Source: Syncephalastrum monosporum B8922
Taxonomy: Eukaryota > Mucoromycota > Mucoromycetes > Mucorales > Syncephalastraceae
Direction of reading: 5' to 3'
Length of the DNA stretch: 64,000 bases
Assembly (NCBI GenBank): GCA_000697355.1
Contig: JNEN01001266.1
Coordinates: 180,752 to 244,751 of the forward strand
Under the pieces are notes generated by a model. The model was not told where the DNA came from. It did no database searches and saw nothing but the letters and a program-made list of their open reading frames with translations. Shown here piece after piece: positions 23,092-35,063 of this stretch. A program made the position numbers and the translations under genes. Positions within the stretch are counted from its first letter, which is position 1. The number at the start of each line of letters is the position of its first letter.

Positions 23092-24945
23092 ATGGTACAA
23101 TCCGCAGGAATCCCACATGGCCCTCCCATGAGACACTGATTTCGCGCGTTTTACCTTTGTGATAGAAACTTACCCTCAAGACGCTCCAGCAGAAGCAATT
23201 CCAGCTGGAAGTCGATAGTGCTGACACAGTCTGTATCCTCTTTTTCCGTAGAATTGCGTCACGTACTCATGCTCAGGCCTCGCTCCCGCCTGCTCCAATA
23301 GGTCCTTGCGGTGAAGCAGAAAATTCAAGACCAAGAAGGTCATGCCGTGGAGAACCAGAAGCTCATTTTCTCAGGTACGTCTTCCACTTTTGCTCAGTCA
23401 AAGCAAGAACACGGCCCATCCTGATCATTCTGAAATTGTGTGGTTGATCTAGGCAAGATTCTTCCCAACGATAAGGTAGTGGAGGAGTGCAAGATTGGCG
23501 AGAAAGACTTTCTGGTCTTGATGGTGTCCAAGGTGAGACAGCAATGGCTGATATGGCTGTGTCTACGGGTGATTATAAATACATCCATACTGATACAATG
23601 ATAGCCCAAGGCTTCGTCAGCCGCAGGTGGCAGCACGCCCAAGAAAGAGACGGCTAAAGAAACCAAGCCTGAAGAGCCAAAGACCGAGCAACCACAGCAG
23701 CAGCAGCAGCAGCAGCAGGCATCTCAACCTGCTCCGGCAACGGCACCTGCCACAGCGGCTACTCCAGCTGCACCCGCTCAAGCATCAGAAGAGACGCGCG
23801 GCGCCTCCTCGGATGGATTAGGCAAGTCCAAATTCTGCTAAGCGATTGGATGAATTCCACCGACTGACCCTCTCATGCCTCGGCTCGCTTTTCTCTTATG
23901 AAATAGTCACTGGCAGCCAACTGGAGAGTGTCATCCAAAACATGATGGAAATGGGTTTCGAACGCGAACAAATCAAGCGGGCCCTGCGTGCCAGCTACAA
24001 CAACCCGGACAGAGCCGTCGAATACTTGTTCAATGTAAGCCGTGTTCCCATATCCTGCGAATCCGTCTTATTATAGCATGTAGGGCATTCCCGAGAATAT
24101 CCTTCAAGAGATGCAAGCGACCGAGCAACAGCGCCAGGCGCCCCAACAGGAGGCTCAGTCGCCCACCGGCCAAGAGCAGCCTGCTCCCACCACAGGCGCA
24201 GCTACCTCACCCGGTTCAGGTACAGAAAAAAACAAAAGAAAACGAGGAAGCCATCATTCACCCTCGTTCTGGTTTCTTGTTCAATTAGAGCACCAGAACC
24301 TCTTCATGGCTGCCCAGCAGCAACAACAACAACAACAACAGCAGCAGCAGCAGCAGCCCGCTGCGGGTGGCGTTGATTTCTCTCAGCTGCGAGGCACACC
24401 CCACTTTCAACAACTGCGGCAGCTGGTGCAGAGCAACCCAGCACTACTGCAACCTTTGCTTCAGCAATTGGGCCAGAGCAATCCTGAAGTGCTCCGTCTG
24501 ATCAATGCCGACCCTCAGGGCTTCCTCCAGATGCTCATGGAGGGCGGTGAAGATGATGAGGGCGCTATGCCCCCAGGCTCGCACGTTATCCAGGTACATC
24601 TACTTTTCTATGTCTGCATGCTTGTTTGCTCATATCTGTTTATCATCCAAAGGTGACTGAAGAGGAGAAGGCGGCCATTGATCGGGTAAGTCAATCAGCG
24701 TCTGGTGATTGAGGACGAAAAAGGGTTGATCCATTTGGAATTTTTTAGCTTGAAGCGTTGGGATTCGAGAGAGGCTTGGCTATTGAAGCTTATTTCGCGT
24801 GCGACAAGAACGAAGGTATGGAAGCCGTAAAAAAATTGGAGATCCTCCTTTGGTAGGACGTGATTCTGTGATATCTGACTTTCTTTCTGGTTCATTAGAA
24901 TTGGCAGCAAACTATCTGTTCGAGAACGGACAAAACTTCGATTAG
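23092..24945 (+). CDS. RAD23, UV excision repair and proteasome shuttle protein
   Basis: Binds Rad4/XPC in nucleotide excision repair and delivers ubiquitinated proteins to the proteasome. Eleven exons: 23092-23094, 23166-23228, 23302-23374, 23453-23532, 23605-23821, 23907-24034, 24084-24219, 24289-24593, 24653-24685, 24749-24815, 24899-24945. They give 383 aa. Domains in order: ubiquitin-like (1-78; [27 protein letters not shown]), Pro/Ala/Gln linker, UBA1 ([20 protein letters not shown]), poly-Gln, STI1/XPC-binding domain ([32 protein letters not shown]) and UBA2 ([18 protein letters not shown]). Exon 1 appears to be the ATG alone; an upstream in-frame ATG (23083) would add three residues (MVAM before KLTLK). 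The intron after exon 5 starts with GCAAGT (a GC-AG intron). The donor after exon 2 (GTCTGT) is weak. Confidence 0.95.
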
Positions 24946-25309
24946 CTTTAAACAACGATGGACATCTCTCCCTTTTATCTCTTTATCAGGATAACCCAAC
25001 CTTTTTTTTTTACCTTTACAAACCTCCTTTTTGTTCTATTATCTATTCTATTCGTGGGATAGAGGGCTAACTATGCTCTCTCAAGTGCGGCGTAGGACGA
25101 GGAAGCAAGAGAGAGAGAAAGACGGAAGAAGATGGAGGTAGAGAGAGGCAAAAAAAAGGAAGTGCGTGGACCTTATTTTTTTTTGGGGCGGCGAGGGGAA
25201 GAAGGAAAATGTGTGAATACGAGAGTAACAGTGAGAGCGTGGCACATACACGGGAAACTTACTTTATACAATAATAATAATAGCAATAAACAAGACAGAC
25301 TTACACAGA

Positions 25310-25349
<40 letters not shown>

Positions 25350-25528
25350 GCACACACACACGCAGAGTAGGCCGATTTCTTTCTCAGACAAGAACAAGTG
25401 TGAGAGAGAGACGCGCGCGCTTTGATGTCTTGTCCTTTACTTCCCCCCCCCTTTTTGGGCCTTCCCCAGTTTTTATCGCTTGCGAGCCACTCTCCCGAGA
25501 TTCAACAAAACGGATCCGGTATGCAAGG
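24946..25528. other. Intergenic, upstream of the Zn2Cys6 gene
   Basis: About 580 bp with purine-rich stretches at 25080-25200, a CA microsatellite and a C-rich run near 25442. It probably contains the promoter and leader of the downstream transcription factor. Confidence 0.5.
25314..25362. repeat. (CA)n microsatellite, interrupted once by CGCG
   Basis: About 24 CA units with one CGCG interruption, roughly 170 bp upstream of the transcription-factor ATG. It should be length-polymorphic between strains. Confidence 0.92.
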
Positions 25529-28403
25529 ATGGACGAGAACTCCCAAGTCATTTCAGGGTCAGATGAATCGAACTTTCCTGGCTCACGGCGTTTGAGCAGC
25601 GGAGGGAATCTCAAGAGGAACAAAGTCAGTCGAGCATGCGACGAATGTCGTAAACGAAAGGTGCGTTTTCCCCTCTCTCTCTCACTGTCTTCTACCCTCC
25701 ATTTTGGCTGTCTTCTTTTGGGGTGTTGTCTGCATATATCTACCTATGCGCAACAGGTCCCCCTTTGCTCGTTAACGACTCGCCAAGTTTCACTGAGACT
25801 GATTGTTGACAACTCAGCAAAAAAAAATCTACACTATCCATCCAAAAAATAAGGTTCACAACAAACTGAATACAAAAGTTAGGTACGTTGCGACGGTGCC
25901 CAACCCTGTGCCCGTTGCCAGCGCTCCGGGTCCGACTGCGTCTTTGCCAAGGTTCCTCCCAAACGGGGTCCTCCCAAGCAGTACGTCGAGACACTTGAGC
26001 CCAGGCTGCGCGCTGTCGAGCAGGTTCTCGAGATGCTTCAAGACGAACCCGTCTTTGAGCCTCAACAGCAGCAGCAGCATCGCCAACAAATGCAACAACA
26101 GCAACAGCAGCAGCAACAGCAGCAGCATACCCGTGTACGAAGCCAATCGGGGGGCGTGATCAGCAGTAGCAGCAGCAGTAGCGTATCTGACAGTCTCGCA
26201 GTGGGTGAGATGGGTCAGGGTCTGTATGCCCTCGATCTACCCACCCGTGCCGACTATATCTTCTCAGCCTCTTCACCTTCTTCCTCTTCCTCCTCCTCCT
26301 CTGCTTCTTCCTTATCTGACACGCACTTCGTCTCCTATGCCGATCTAACCGAGCCGCCGCAACCGAAATTACACCCTCACGTTATTAACGCCACCGCGAT
26401 TCATGCTGACCTTATTCACCTCTATTTCAACAAGATCCATCCACACCTTCCCATCCTGCATAAACACACTTTCTACAGACAGCTCGAATCCGGTCCACGT
26501 ATCCTCCTTCTGAACGCCATCTACGCTGTCGCGTCCCAATGGACCCAATCCTCCCGTGAGAGCCCGCATCCGCCCGGCTGGGCCTACTACCAGACCGCAT
26601 TCAGTTTGATCGACATCTATACTGACGTCCCACGCCTCTCCACCATTCAGGCCCTGCTCTTGCTCGTCAAGTACCAGGAGTACGTCCGTCGCCCGGGTTA
26701 CTTCTGGCGCACCCGTATCTATCTTCAGCTCTGTATTCGCATGTGCAAAGATCTCGGTCTTGAGCGCGCATTTCCCATGGATGCCATCCTCGCCGAGCAG
26801 CGCAAACGCACCTTTTGGGCTGTCTATGCCCACGACGTTTTGATGAGGTAACTCGCACACGCCCATATAGCATCCGATAAACTCACCCGCCTTCGCTCTT
26901 CCCTTTTTTTCTTTTTTTGTGGACAGCACTGAGCTGGGCTCTGCACCGCATTTCACTGAGCAGGACTGCACAGTCGACTACCCAGATTCGCCCGACGACG
27001 AGCATGATTTTCGTTGCACAGCCAAGCTGGTCCATCTCCACGGCAGCATTCTTCAGTTTGCCCGGAGAAAGTACGACCATACCGCCAAAGAGGATGAAGG
27101 CCGTACCCTGCGCGTGCTGCAGCAGCGTCTGGAGGAGCTTGCGGGTTCCATCAAACCTATGGGCCAGAGCAGCGCATCCTTTCAGTTTATGCTCTTGCAT
27201 CTCTCGACCATCCTGTTGCATCGGCCGTACACACTCGACAACGAGTCGAGTGCCTCCCAGGAACGGTGCACAGACTCGGCCTCGGCGATCACTCATATTG
27301 CCGAGACGCTCTTACAAACGGGTGGCATGGAGTGCATGTATTATCCTATTCGAGGCATTCAGCATACCATCCACTGCCTTTCGGCCGCCATCACTGTCCA
27401 CCGCTGTTTGTCGGATATTCAGGGCCACAAGGAAGCCTGTCAAAAGTCGCTTGCAGTCATGCGCCAACTCCTCGGCCGCACCCCCGCTGTCGAGCTCGAC
27501 TGCAATCCATCCATGAGTATGCTGAGCCCAGCCGTCGCCGCGATGGACGATCTCGCCATCGCGACGTCCCAGTCCTCTCCCTTATTAAACCAAAACACGG
27601 CCATGGTTCGGTCTAAAACGCGCCGCACCAGCGCGACCCCAGCCTACACCACCGCCTCCTCCGCCTCCACCACGGCGCCTACGACGACTTCTGCAAAACG
27701 AAGATCTCGCGCCGCGTCCCACCTCGGTACAGCCACGACGCCGATGGACCCTATGCAGACTCACCCGCGTATGCGCATGAGTTATGCTGATCCGTCGTCG
27801 CTTTACAATCTCCAGAGCTACTCCCAGCCCCCGTCGCCGACCACCGGGTATTTCATGGGCTCCAGCGGGAGTCCCTTCTACAAGCAAGCACTTTACAGCA
27901 GTTCTGCCGCTGCCGCTGCCGCTGCTGCTGCCGCAGCAGCGGCGGCAGCGGCGGCTCAACAGCCCCAGCAACAGCCCCAGCAACAACCACAGCAGCCGCT
28001 GCCACAGTATGAGGCCTTCCCACAGCAACTCCAGTTCCAACCCCAGCAATTCCACCTCGAACATCCGAATGTACAGCCGCCACCGCACGAACCATCGCAT
28101 TCTCAATATCCATACCACCAGCGCCAGGCGCTGAACCCCACGCGTACAACCTCAACGCCGCGGCAACCGCCGACGACCACGCCTCTCTCGCCCGTCAATA
28201 ACCGCCGGCATACCATTTCAGGCGCCAACATGGACCGGTTCCAGCTGCAATACAGTGGCTCGACCGACATGCTGGTCGATAGCCCTATGGATCCCGCCTT
28301 ACCGGACCCTCCTGCGGGCTCGATGATGGAACTGCTCATGAACCAGTCTATGCCATGGGACCCTTCCTCTCCGTCTGTGCCTTCCTACCCACCGCAGCCA
28401 TGA
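25529..28403 (+). CDS. Zn2Cys6 fungal transcription factor with Fungal_trans domain
   Basis: Three exons (25529-25660, 25883-26847, 26927-28403) give 857 aa in frame. The binuclear zinc cluster (about residues 35-65) spans the first intron: CDECRKRK, then VRCDGAQPCARCQRSGSDC supply the six cysteines. A basic linker (PKRGPPKQYVETLE) and short coiled coil for dimerisation follow, then poly-Gln. A Fungal_trans regulatory domain occupies about 165-480 (LHLYFNKIHPHLPILHKHTF-like opening; RRPGYFWRTRIYLQLCIRMCKDLG). The C-terminus is low complexity: a run of 18 Ala, Gln/Pro-rich stretches and Ser/Thr/Pro sequence, typical of activation regions. The RRGPP-like linker recalls Asg1/XlnR-type factors but the target pathway cannot be read from sequence. 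The in-frame upstream ATG (25400) is less likely than the one at 25529. Intron 1 is long (222 bp). Confidence 0.9.
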
Positions 28404-28654
28404 TTGATTTCGAGAAGGGGATAAAAAAACGTACTTGTTTCTTTTTATATATAAAGAAAGAAACTAAAAGGAAAAAAAGAGAGAGATGAATCCCCATCCC
28501 GCACTGGCTCGCCCCATGACTAATAGAGTACAAAGATGAATGCAAGACAAACAATATTGTTAGAGAGGAAAACGGAAAGTTAATGCGGAGTGATAAGCGA
28601 GAGGGCGGTTGTGATGATGGATGATGAAAAGGGTAAGGAAAAAGACAATCGTGT

Positions 28655-31600
28655 TTATCGCATGTTTGGGTACGGCGAGCGAACAGGATGCGCACCCTGT
28701 GCTATGGGATGCGCACCCTGTGCGATGGGATAGGCGCCTTGGTTGGCATACCCTGAGGGGTTGGGCCGTGGCAGTGGTTGCGGTGGCGGTTGTTGTGGCG
28801 GTGGTTGCCGTGGCGATTGGTAAGGATTATGGACGGAGCCACCACTGGGAGCGGTATGATAAGACGATGCCGGACTGTAGGGCACAGGCCCGGCGTTCAT
28901 GGGCCCACGCGGGCCTGACAGGGTAGGCGAGGGAGCAGGGAAGGCTTCGGACTTGGGTCGGAAGGTGGGCACATAGCCGCCCGAGCCGGCCTTGACAGGG
29001 GCCTCCTTGGACGGATCAAAGTAGTGGTGGACCGGGTTTTGCTGCAACGACGACAGGTCGGACGCGCTATCGTCTTCGTAGTCGTCGTAGGACGGGTGGT
29101 GTGCTCCATTGTGGACAGGGCCCAGCTCGCGCAGCTTGCGGTCGCGACGGCGAACAGAACGGATGCGGCGGCGCTCAAAGTCTTCCCAGCGGCGCAGGGG
29201 CACCGTGGATGGGTCAAATACACCCTCCCTATTACCATGATGCTCCCCCTTAGTCTCGCCCGTCACCTTGCGGGTCTCACCCCATGAGAAGTCATCAAAG
29301 TGCCAGAAGGAATACACGGGAAGGACAAAGTTCCAGATCGGCAGCGCAAAGAGATAGATGATCATCCAGCCGAGGTAGACCCACTTTCGGGTTGTGATCA
29401 GGATCAGGAAGGCGGGTGAAAAGAGGACAATGATGAGCAGGATAAGGGGCACGGCGACCGTGAAACTCGTGATATTGGTCTTGGCCATGGAGGAGATCAA
29501 CACCACAGTCAAGATGATGGCGACGGGAAGTGTCAGGGTGCCGATCAAGTCCATCAGGACGACAAACTGCATCGAGAAACAAAACGTGCCGCACAAGTTA
29601 CGCACCAAGACAAGCTCAAACAGGTTGTGGATGGTCGAGTTGATCCACCGACGACGCTGTGAGAGCAGGATCTTGAACTCGTCAGGCACGACTGTCTTGC
29701 AGATCGCGTGCGGCGTAAAGACCATTTTCCGATACGGGAAGTTACGCAGCATGAGGGTCGTCAGAAATCGATCTTCACCGAGCAAGAGAAGATTCTTTTG
29801 GTGGAGGGTGGTCACCGTGTTTTGCGAGTATTCCTGGACGATCTCGGGTTTGGTAATGATGGGCACCCAGTCGCCGTCGCCTTTCCGAGCCTTGAGGCGA
29901 TACATGCAGAAACAGCCCGGCAAACAGGTCACACCACCAAAGACGGATTCGAACCCCTTGGCCATGTGGTGCGAGATAAAGTACTCATAGACCTGAATAG
30001 CGGACACCCAAGAAGCACGCTTGTTCGCAATCTTGGTCTCACCGCACAGGCCCATGATCAGGTTATCGTTCGCCATGCAGTTCACGAGCAGTCGAAGGGA
30101 CGTTTCATACACCTTCGTATCCGCATCCACCTGGAGCAAACCCGCGTCAGTGATTGGGCCAGATCTATATTTAGCAGTATCTTACCATGAGGACGAGTTC
30201 AAAATAGTCGGGCGTCTTTTTCATCAGGTAGGTGATCTTCCGAAACAATTCATAGTCGAGCGGGGTCATGCGGTCGTTGTAAGTGACGCGGCTAAAGAAG
30301 TTCATGAGGATCAACTGCGAGTCGCGCTTGCCACGGTTGCCCGCCTTGGGCTTGCCCTCTTCGTCGGGGTTGCCGCACTTGACGACGAGGATCATTGGGA
30401 CCTTGTGGCCTTTGCAGACTAAATAATTTAAAATGTTAAGTGCGAGCCTAAAATAATAAAAAATCCCGGAGGATCTGAATTAATTATAAGCACTAACCAT
30501 AATGGCCAGCATAGACCTTGGCACGATTGTACTGTTTGGCGCCGTCCGCGACCGCAATGTAAGACATTGGCTCAGGGGTCTTGAACTCGGGCTTGTCAAA
30601 GGTGATCAAGGACAGGCAGATATCAGGCGTGGTCATGGACTCGCCACTACCGGTGATCATACCGTCTGCAATCAGAAACAAGAGCTTACGGTGGTCGGGG
30701 TACTGTGTGCGTGAGAGCGACTCGACCGTGTCCCGGATACCGTCCAAGCCCTCCGAGTAGCAGGTAATAAGCAAGACGGTAAAGAGATCATTGCCGACCT
30801 CGGCCACAAAGGCGCTGGTAGTGCTGACCATGCTCGCGCCCGAGTCGACGCGCTTGATGGGCTGCTTGATATCGGACATCTCCATCGCATTGCCGCCCTT
30901 GTGCGGTTGGCGCTGGCCCGAGTAGCGACCGATCGGGGCCGGTGTGCGAGACATCTTCCAGGACAAGAACCAGGCAAAGATGATGGCCATGAAGAAACGG
31001 GCCAGGACAATGGAGAGCACGACCGCGAGGGCAAAGAAGAGGACAATGGAAGCCACGACGCACCCTGGCGTCTGTTTGTCAATGTGGCCGGCCGTGTACT
31101 TTTGGACGAGGCAGTTCATGGCCGCGCGCAGCTCTGGCTTGCGAAAGAACTGCTTGGTGCCGTCGCGGCCGCCCTCGGCAAAGCTGCTACCGAGGATGGA
31201 GCGGATGACGGTGTCGAGTTCGTCGCCGCTAATGGGGTGTGGGTTGGCTGTGATATAAGGCCCCATGTTGAGCACGTTGCCGTCGAGAACAAAAAAATGG
31301 GTGAGGTTCGTGCCAGCGAGCTGCTCCCAGTCGTATCCGACCATGCGAGTCGTGTTTTCGATATCCAGCTTCTTGAACGTGGCTGGCGACAAGGGACCGA
31401 GCTTGCAGCCGCTGTAACCGTTGTTACTGCTGCAGACGTCGAACGTGACGGCCTTGAACTGGGACGCGGCGGGGTTGCCCGTGTCAGAGCAGGCGGCAAG
31501 GTTGCTACCGTGCTGAAAGTAGTTTGTCACGTCTGTACCGGGCACATCTGCAATCGCGTAGAAGTCAACGTCGTCCTGCACCTTGTAGTTGGTAATGTTG

Positions 31601-32228
31601 AACTGCCATCCGGCGATGCCCAGGAGATCAGCTTTTGGTAAATAAATTAAAAGTATGAGGGTTATTGCTATGCTATGTGTGATATATTTAATATATCAGA
31701 CATACCACTATTAAGGGAATCATTAAAAGAAGCATAATTCGCCTGGTTATTCGACTGGTCGGAGGGGCACATGACAGAACTGAGGCCGATCGTGATGAAG
31801 GCAACGAGGCCGCCCATGCATGCAATAATGAAGCACAAGGTGATTTTCTCCCGCCAGGCCTGCTGGACACCTGGCTCCTTTTTGCCCATGGCCCTCAGCA
31901 TGGGCGGCACGGCCCAGAAGGTGACGACGCGGGACAGGAACACCCACGGGTCGAACCAGCTTTGGTGTGTCGTGGGTTTGCCCGTCAGAAGAGGAGCAGG
32001 CTCCTGGTATCGATCGGGCCGGATCAGGGTGCGGCCGCGCTGTATATTCTGGCTGGCATTCGCGATACTGTTGCCTCCGGGAGCCATGCGTCGTGTGGGC
32101 GCTCGCCCAAGCGTGGTCGGCCGGCGTCCAAGCGCAGTTGAGGTCGAGTACGCTTCATTGGTTTGTCCAGGTACACCGCCACCGGCGGCATGATTGTAGC
32201 GGACTCCAGCTCCAGGAGGGGCCTGCAT
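28655..32228 (-). CDS. Chitin synthase, class IV (Chs3-like)
   Basis: Family-2 glycosyltransferase that polymerises UDP-GlcNAc into chitin at the plasma membrane. Four exons on the minus strand (31706-32228, 30498-31631, 30186-30418, 28655-30130) give 1121 aa in phase; yeast Chs3 is 1165. The N-terminus is basic and disordered, followed by two membrane segments. An extracytoplasmic region with several cysteines and a further membrane segment ([17 protein letters not shown]) come before the catalytic domain. The catalytic domain shows [34 protein letters not shown] and the product-binding QRRRW. C-terminal membrane helices follow, then [12 protein letters not shown], a signature shared with Chs3. 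No myosin motor domain is present, excluding classes V and VII. The C-terminal tail is Pro/Gln-rich and ends in short repeats of the type PIAQGAH. Confidence 0.95.
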
Positions 32229-32730
32229 CAGGATATATAGGTGTCTTTTTTAAGGAAGTGAGAAGGATAGATTGTATCGCGTCCAATACTCTCGGTGGAC
32301 GGTATAAGACTGAAATAGTAGTACGTAGTGGTATGGTATAGTATAGTATAGTAGTGGATAGTAGAAAGAGAGAGTGGGAGATAAGGGTAGAAAAGGTACG
32401 TTAGGGAAAGTGGGGATGGTTTAGGATATGTAGTAAGGATCAGGAAGGGGTTTCTTGGAGAAGGGGAAAACGAACGGTACGTTAATCAAATCAATAAAAA
32501 GAGGGGCACCATAAGTTACTTTCTTGTTTAAAAAAAAAAAAGAAAAAAGAAAAAGGACGATAGATGAGCGGAAATGAAAAAATGAACAATCAGAGAACGC
32601 TGTGAGGGTGGGGTGGGTGAATAATGGAGGGTTGCACGCAGATCATTTGTGCATTTACTTTTTGTTGCCTTCTTTGCTTTCACATTTTAGACTTTTGTAC
32701 GACTTGAGCCAACCCAACGTAAATGGCACC
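32229..32730. other. Chitin synthase upstream region
   Basis: About 500 bp with short TAGTATAG repeats (32325-32360) and purine-rich sequence. It contains the chitin synthase promoter and leader and the 3' flank of the Rpc37 gene. No gene is seen. Confidence 0.5.
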
Positions 32731-33808
32731 CTAAACACTCGCCTGCTGCTTTATTCCACTCAACTTGAGCAAATATTCCTCGCGTGTCGTGCCACTGCGC
32801 ACTGGCGTCTTGTTCGTGCAGTAGAGCTCTTCGGCTAGTGCTTCTGCCACGGCGGTCTATGCGTGTAAAAAGAAAGGAAAATAAGGGCAGTCCCTTTTTT
32901 GTCAATAACCTTCCTTTTTTGTTTTTTGGTGATCTCTTTTTTTTTATATACCCGTTCATTATAGTATACGACGGCCTGCCATGGCTCCTCTTCTGCGTTT
33001 CGTACCGCCAACGAATAGGCATTCCGCCGGGCCGGTGTATTGTTGTCGCCACCCTTCATGGTCACTTGCACCGCTTGTGCCTTGGTATTCTCCTGCCGGC
33101 CCACCTTCTCATCCTCGACTTTCTCGGCATCCTGAATGCGCTTGTTGGCCGCCTTGTACTTTTCATCCATCTTGTCAATATATTTGAATGCAGGTCGCAT
33201 CTGGACTGTGCTACGAACAGGCGTCAGATGGAGTCCACCTGCATGAATAGTGTGGTTGTCAATTCATCTCTCTCTTTCTTTTTCCGCAGCTATCCTTGTA
33301 TCATACCTTCATGAAGCATACCGACCAAGTAGTTGGTCTGTGCAGGCACCTCCGTCGAATTGAGCGTCATCCGGTCCAAGAGCTCCTCTTCCTTTTTGTT
33401 CGAGCGCCCAAAGATATCCTCATCGTCGTGTTCATTTTGTTTATCGTAGATGGTCTGGACCGTCTTTTCGCTCAAGCCCATTGCGAAGTCTTCACCCCGT
33501 TCGGTGCTGTAGTTACTGGATCGCGTGTTGATGGGCAGATCGAGCTCGACCATATTGGCTTTGGATTTCAAGCGTGCTGCCATGGGTCCATTCGTGTCCG
33601 AGAAAGGCGCATTGCGCAGAGGATACTGGAAGAGGTATAGGTTTTTGGCCAGCGACGAATTCAAATAAACCGGCACTTCAGCCACGACCTCGTCGTCATC
33701 GTCGTCATGCACGTTCGCCGGATCCAGCTCTGCATCAGGTGCACTGGCGAGATCACTGCCAAAGAGCTCTGGAGGAGCTGGCGTCGGTGTGGATTCTGCT
33801 GAGGACAT
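32731..33808 (-). CDS. RNA polymerase III subunit Rpc37 (RPC5)
   Basis: Subunit of the Rpc37-Rpc53 subcomplex of RNA polymerase III, needed for initiation and for termination and reinitiation on tRNA and 5S genes; nuclear. Three exons on the minus strand (33307-33808, 32952-33238, 32731-32856) give 304 aa in phase (yeast Rpc37 is 282 aa). After an acidic N-terminus comes the family block EVPVYLNSSLAKNLYLFQYPLR, then MVELDLPINT and, across intron 1, the segment LHLTPVRSTVQMRPAFKYID. Those are the conserved Sin-type N-terminal blocks that dimerise with Rpc53. A charged region and a short C-terminal segment follow. I start at the MSSAES Met because the 22 codons upstream are hydrophobic and unlike the family. 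Confidence 0.9.
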
Positions 33809-35063
33809 GGTGGTTTGCAGTGTCAAAAAAAAAAGAGTGTATGCAAAACTTTTTCTTCGCGTCCCGATTCCCAAATGCTGAGATTGTTCGATTTTTGTGC
33901 ATCACATCCCACCCTGTGTGTGTTATTCTTTCTCCATTTTAACCGACGTTACTCTTTTTCCATCGCTGACGCCTTTAATAAAAATGTAGCACACATGGTG
34001 ATATTACCACATCGGTACATTCCTTTGTCTGAAGGATTATGGACAGGTTATCAAAGACTGTGACATTATCTGATAGTAATCAAGACACGTACGGAAAGAG
34101 ATACCGATAGTGATGGTGATAGCAGATAGTATGTCAGTTTGAAGGGCTACTTGGATTTTCATTAGTGCAAACTCCTGGGTCAGAGCCGTATCTACGCAAA
34201 GTATTCTACTCAAAACTATAGCAGCATGTAATGGCGGCGGGCAACTGCGTAATAAATCACGACTTGAGACGTAATACATAATTGACCCTCCCGATACACT
34301 ACCAGTGCCGCTTCACGATACGGGGTACAAGAGAACGAGTTCAAGGGAAAGTACTCGTTTGAAGGATGAGAGTATTCGCAAATGTCAGGACGAGTAAGTT
34401 CAATTAATAGACAAGGTTGTTTCGCTGTCAACATGTTTATGTCAAACTGACAATTTTCAAAATCTGGCTATGATAAAGTATCCATGCGCTAAGCGAAGTC
34501 AGGATGTTCAGACGATGGGCATATAATTGCGGAATCTGCATGGATATCTTTGTCTTCAATTCGCTATCTCGCACTTATTTGTACAAGTATGGACAATCTC
34601 GCCTGCCAACCATGAGATAAAATTCTTAGTGCATAGAAGTTTTGATTCCTTTGGAATCGGCAGGTATCAGTACTATCGGAAAGACATTGAACATATTTCT
34701 ATAGTATGAGCAGATCTGCAACGCTTTCTTGGACGCTGATAGATCTGATGACGCGAACATAATGCATTCTTCAAAGAATTATATGAAATGTCTGCCTTTG
34801 CTCCCATAGTATAATATACAATATCCTTGCCAGTATGATGCCTTATGAAGCCTTATGATCGGGGATATATACGCGAGGTTTGGACAAATTGACTCTGGTA
34901 CCGGTCCAGTTCGACGAGGATACAATATTTGGTCCTCGTCTTGGTGATCCAGGTGACATGAGTAATCATAAAGAGATAAACAATTTTTTCTTTCCTTACC
35001 ACGTTATGTCGAGCTTTGGGTTGTCATGCTCCAAATATCGAGAATTGTAAAGAACCTACTGTA
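33809..35063. other. Left flank of the transposon, no gene
   Basis: About 1.25 kb, AT-rich and without coding signal. It includes the Rpc37 promoter at its left end. No tRNA, LTR or second copy of the element's terminal sequence was found here. Confidence 0.5.

Noticed and set aside
27585..28118. 177-codon frame on the minus strand
   Set aside because: Antisense to the low-complexity tail of the Zn2Cys6 gene; repeats of Leu, Gly and Arg come from poly-Gln and poly-Ala codons.
30901..31641. 246-codon frame on the plus strand
   Set aside because: Antisense to chitin synthase exon 2, which has clear homology; composition mirrors the minus-strand codons.
33809..35063. Retrotransposon or LTR remnant beside the Tc1 element
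   Set aside because: No terminal repeats, primer-binding site or polymerase motifs could be found.
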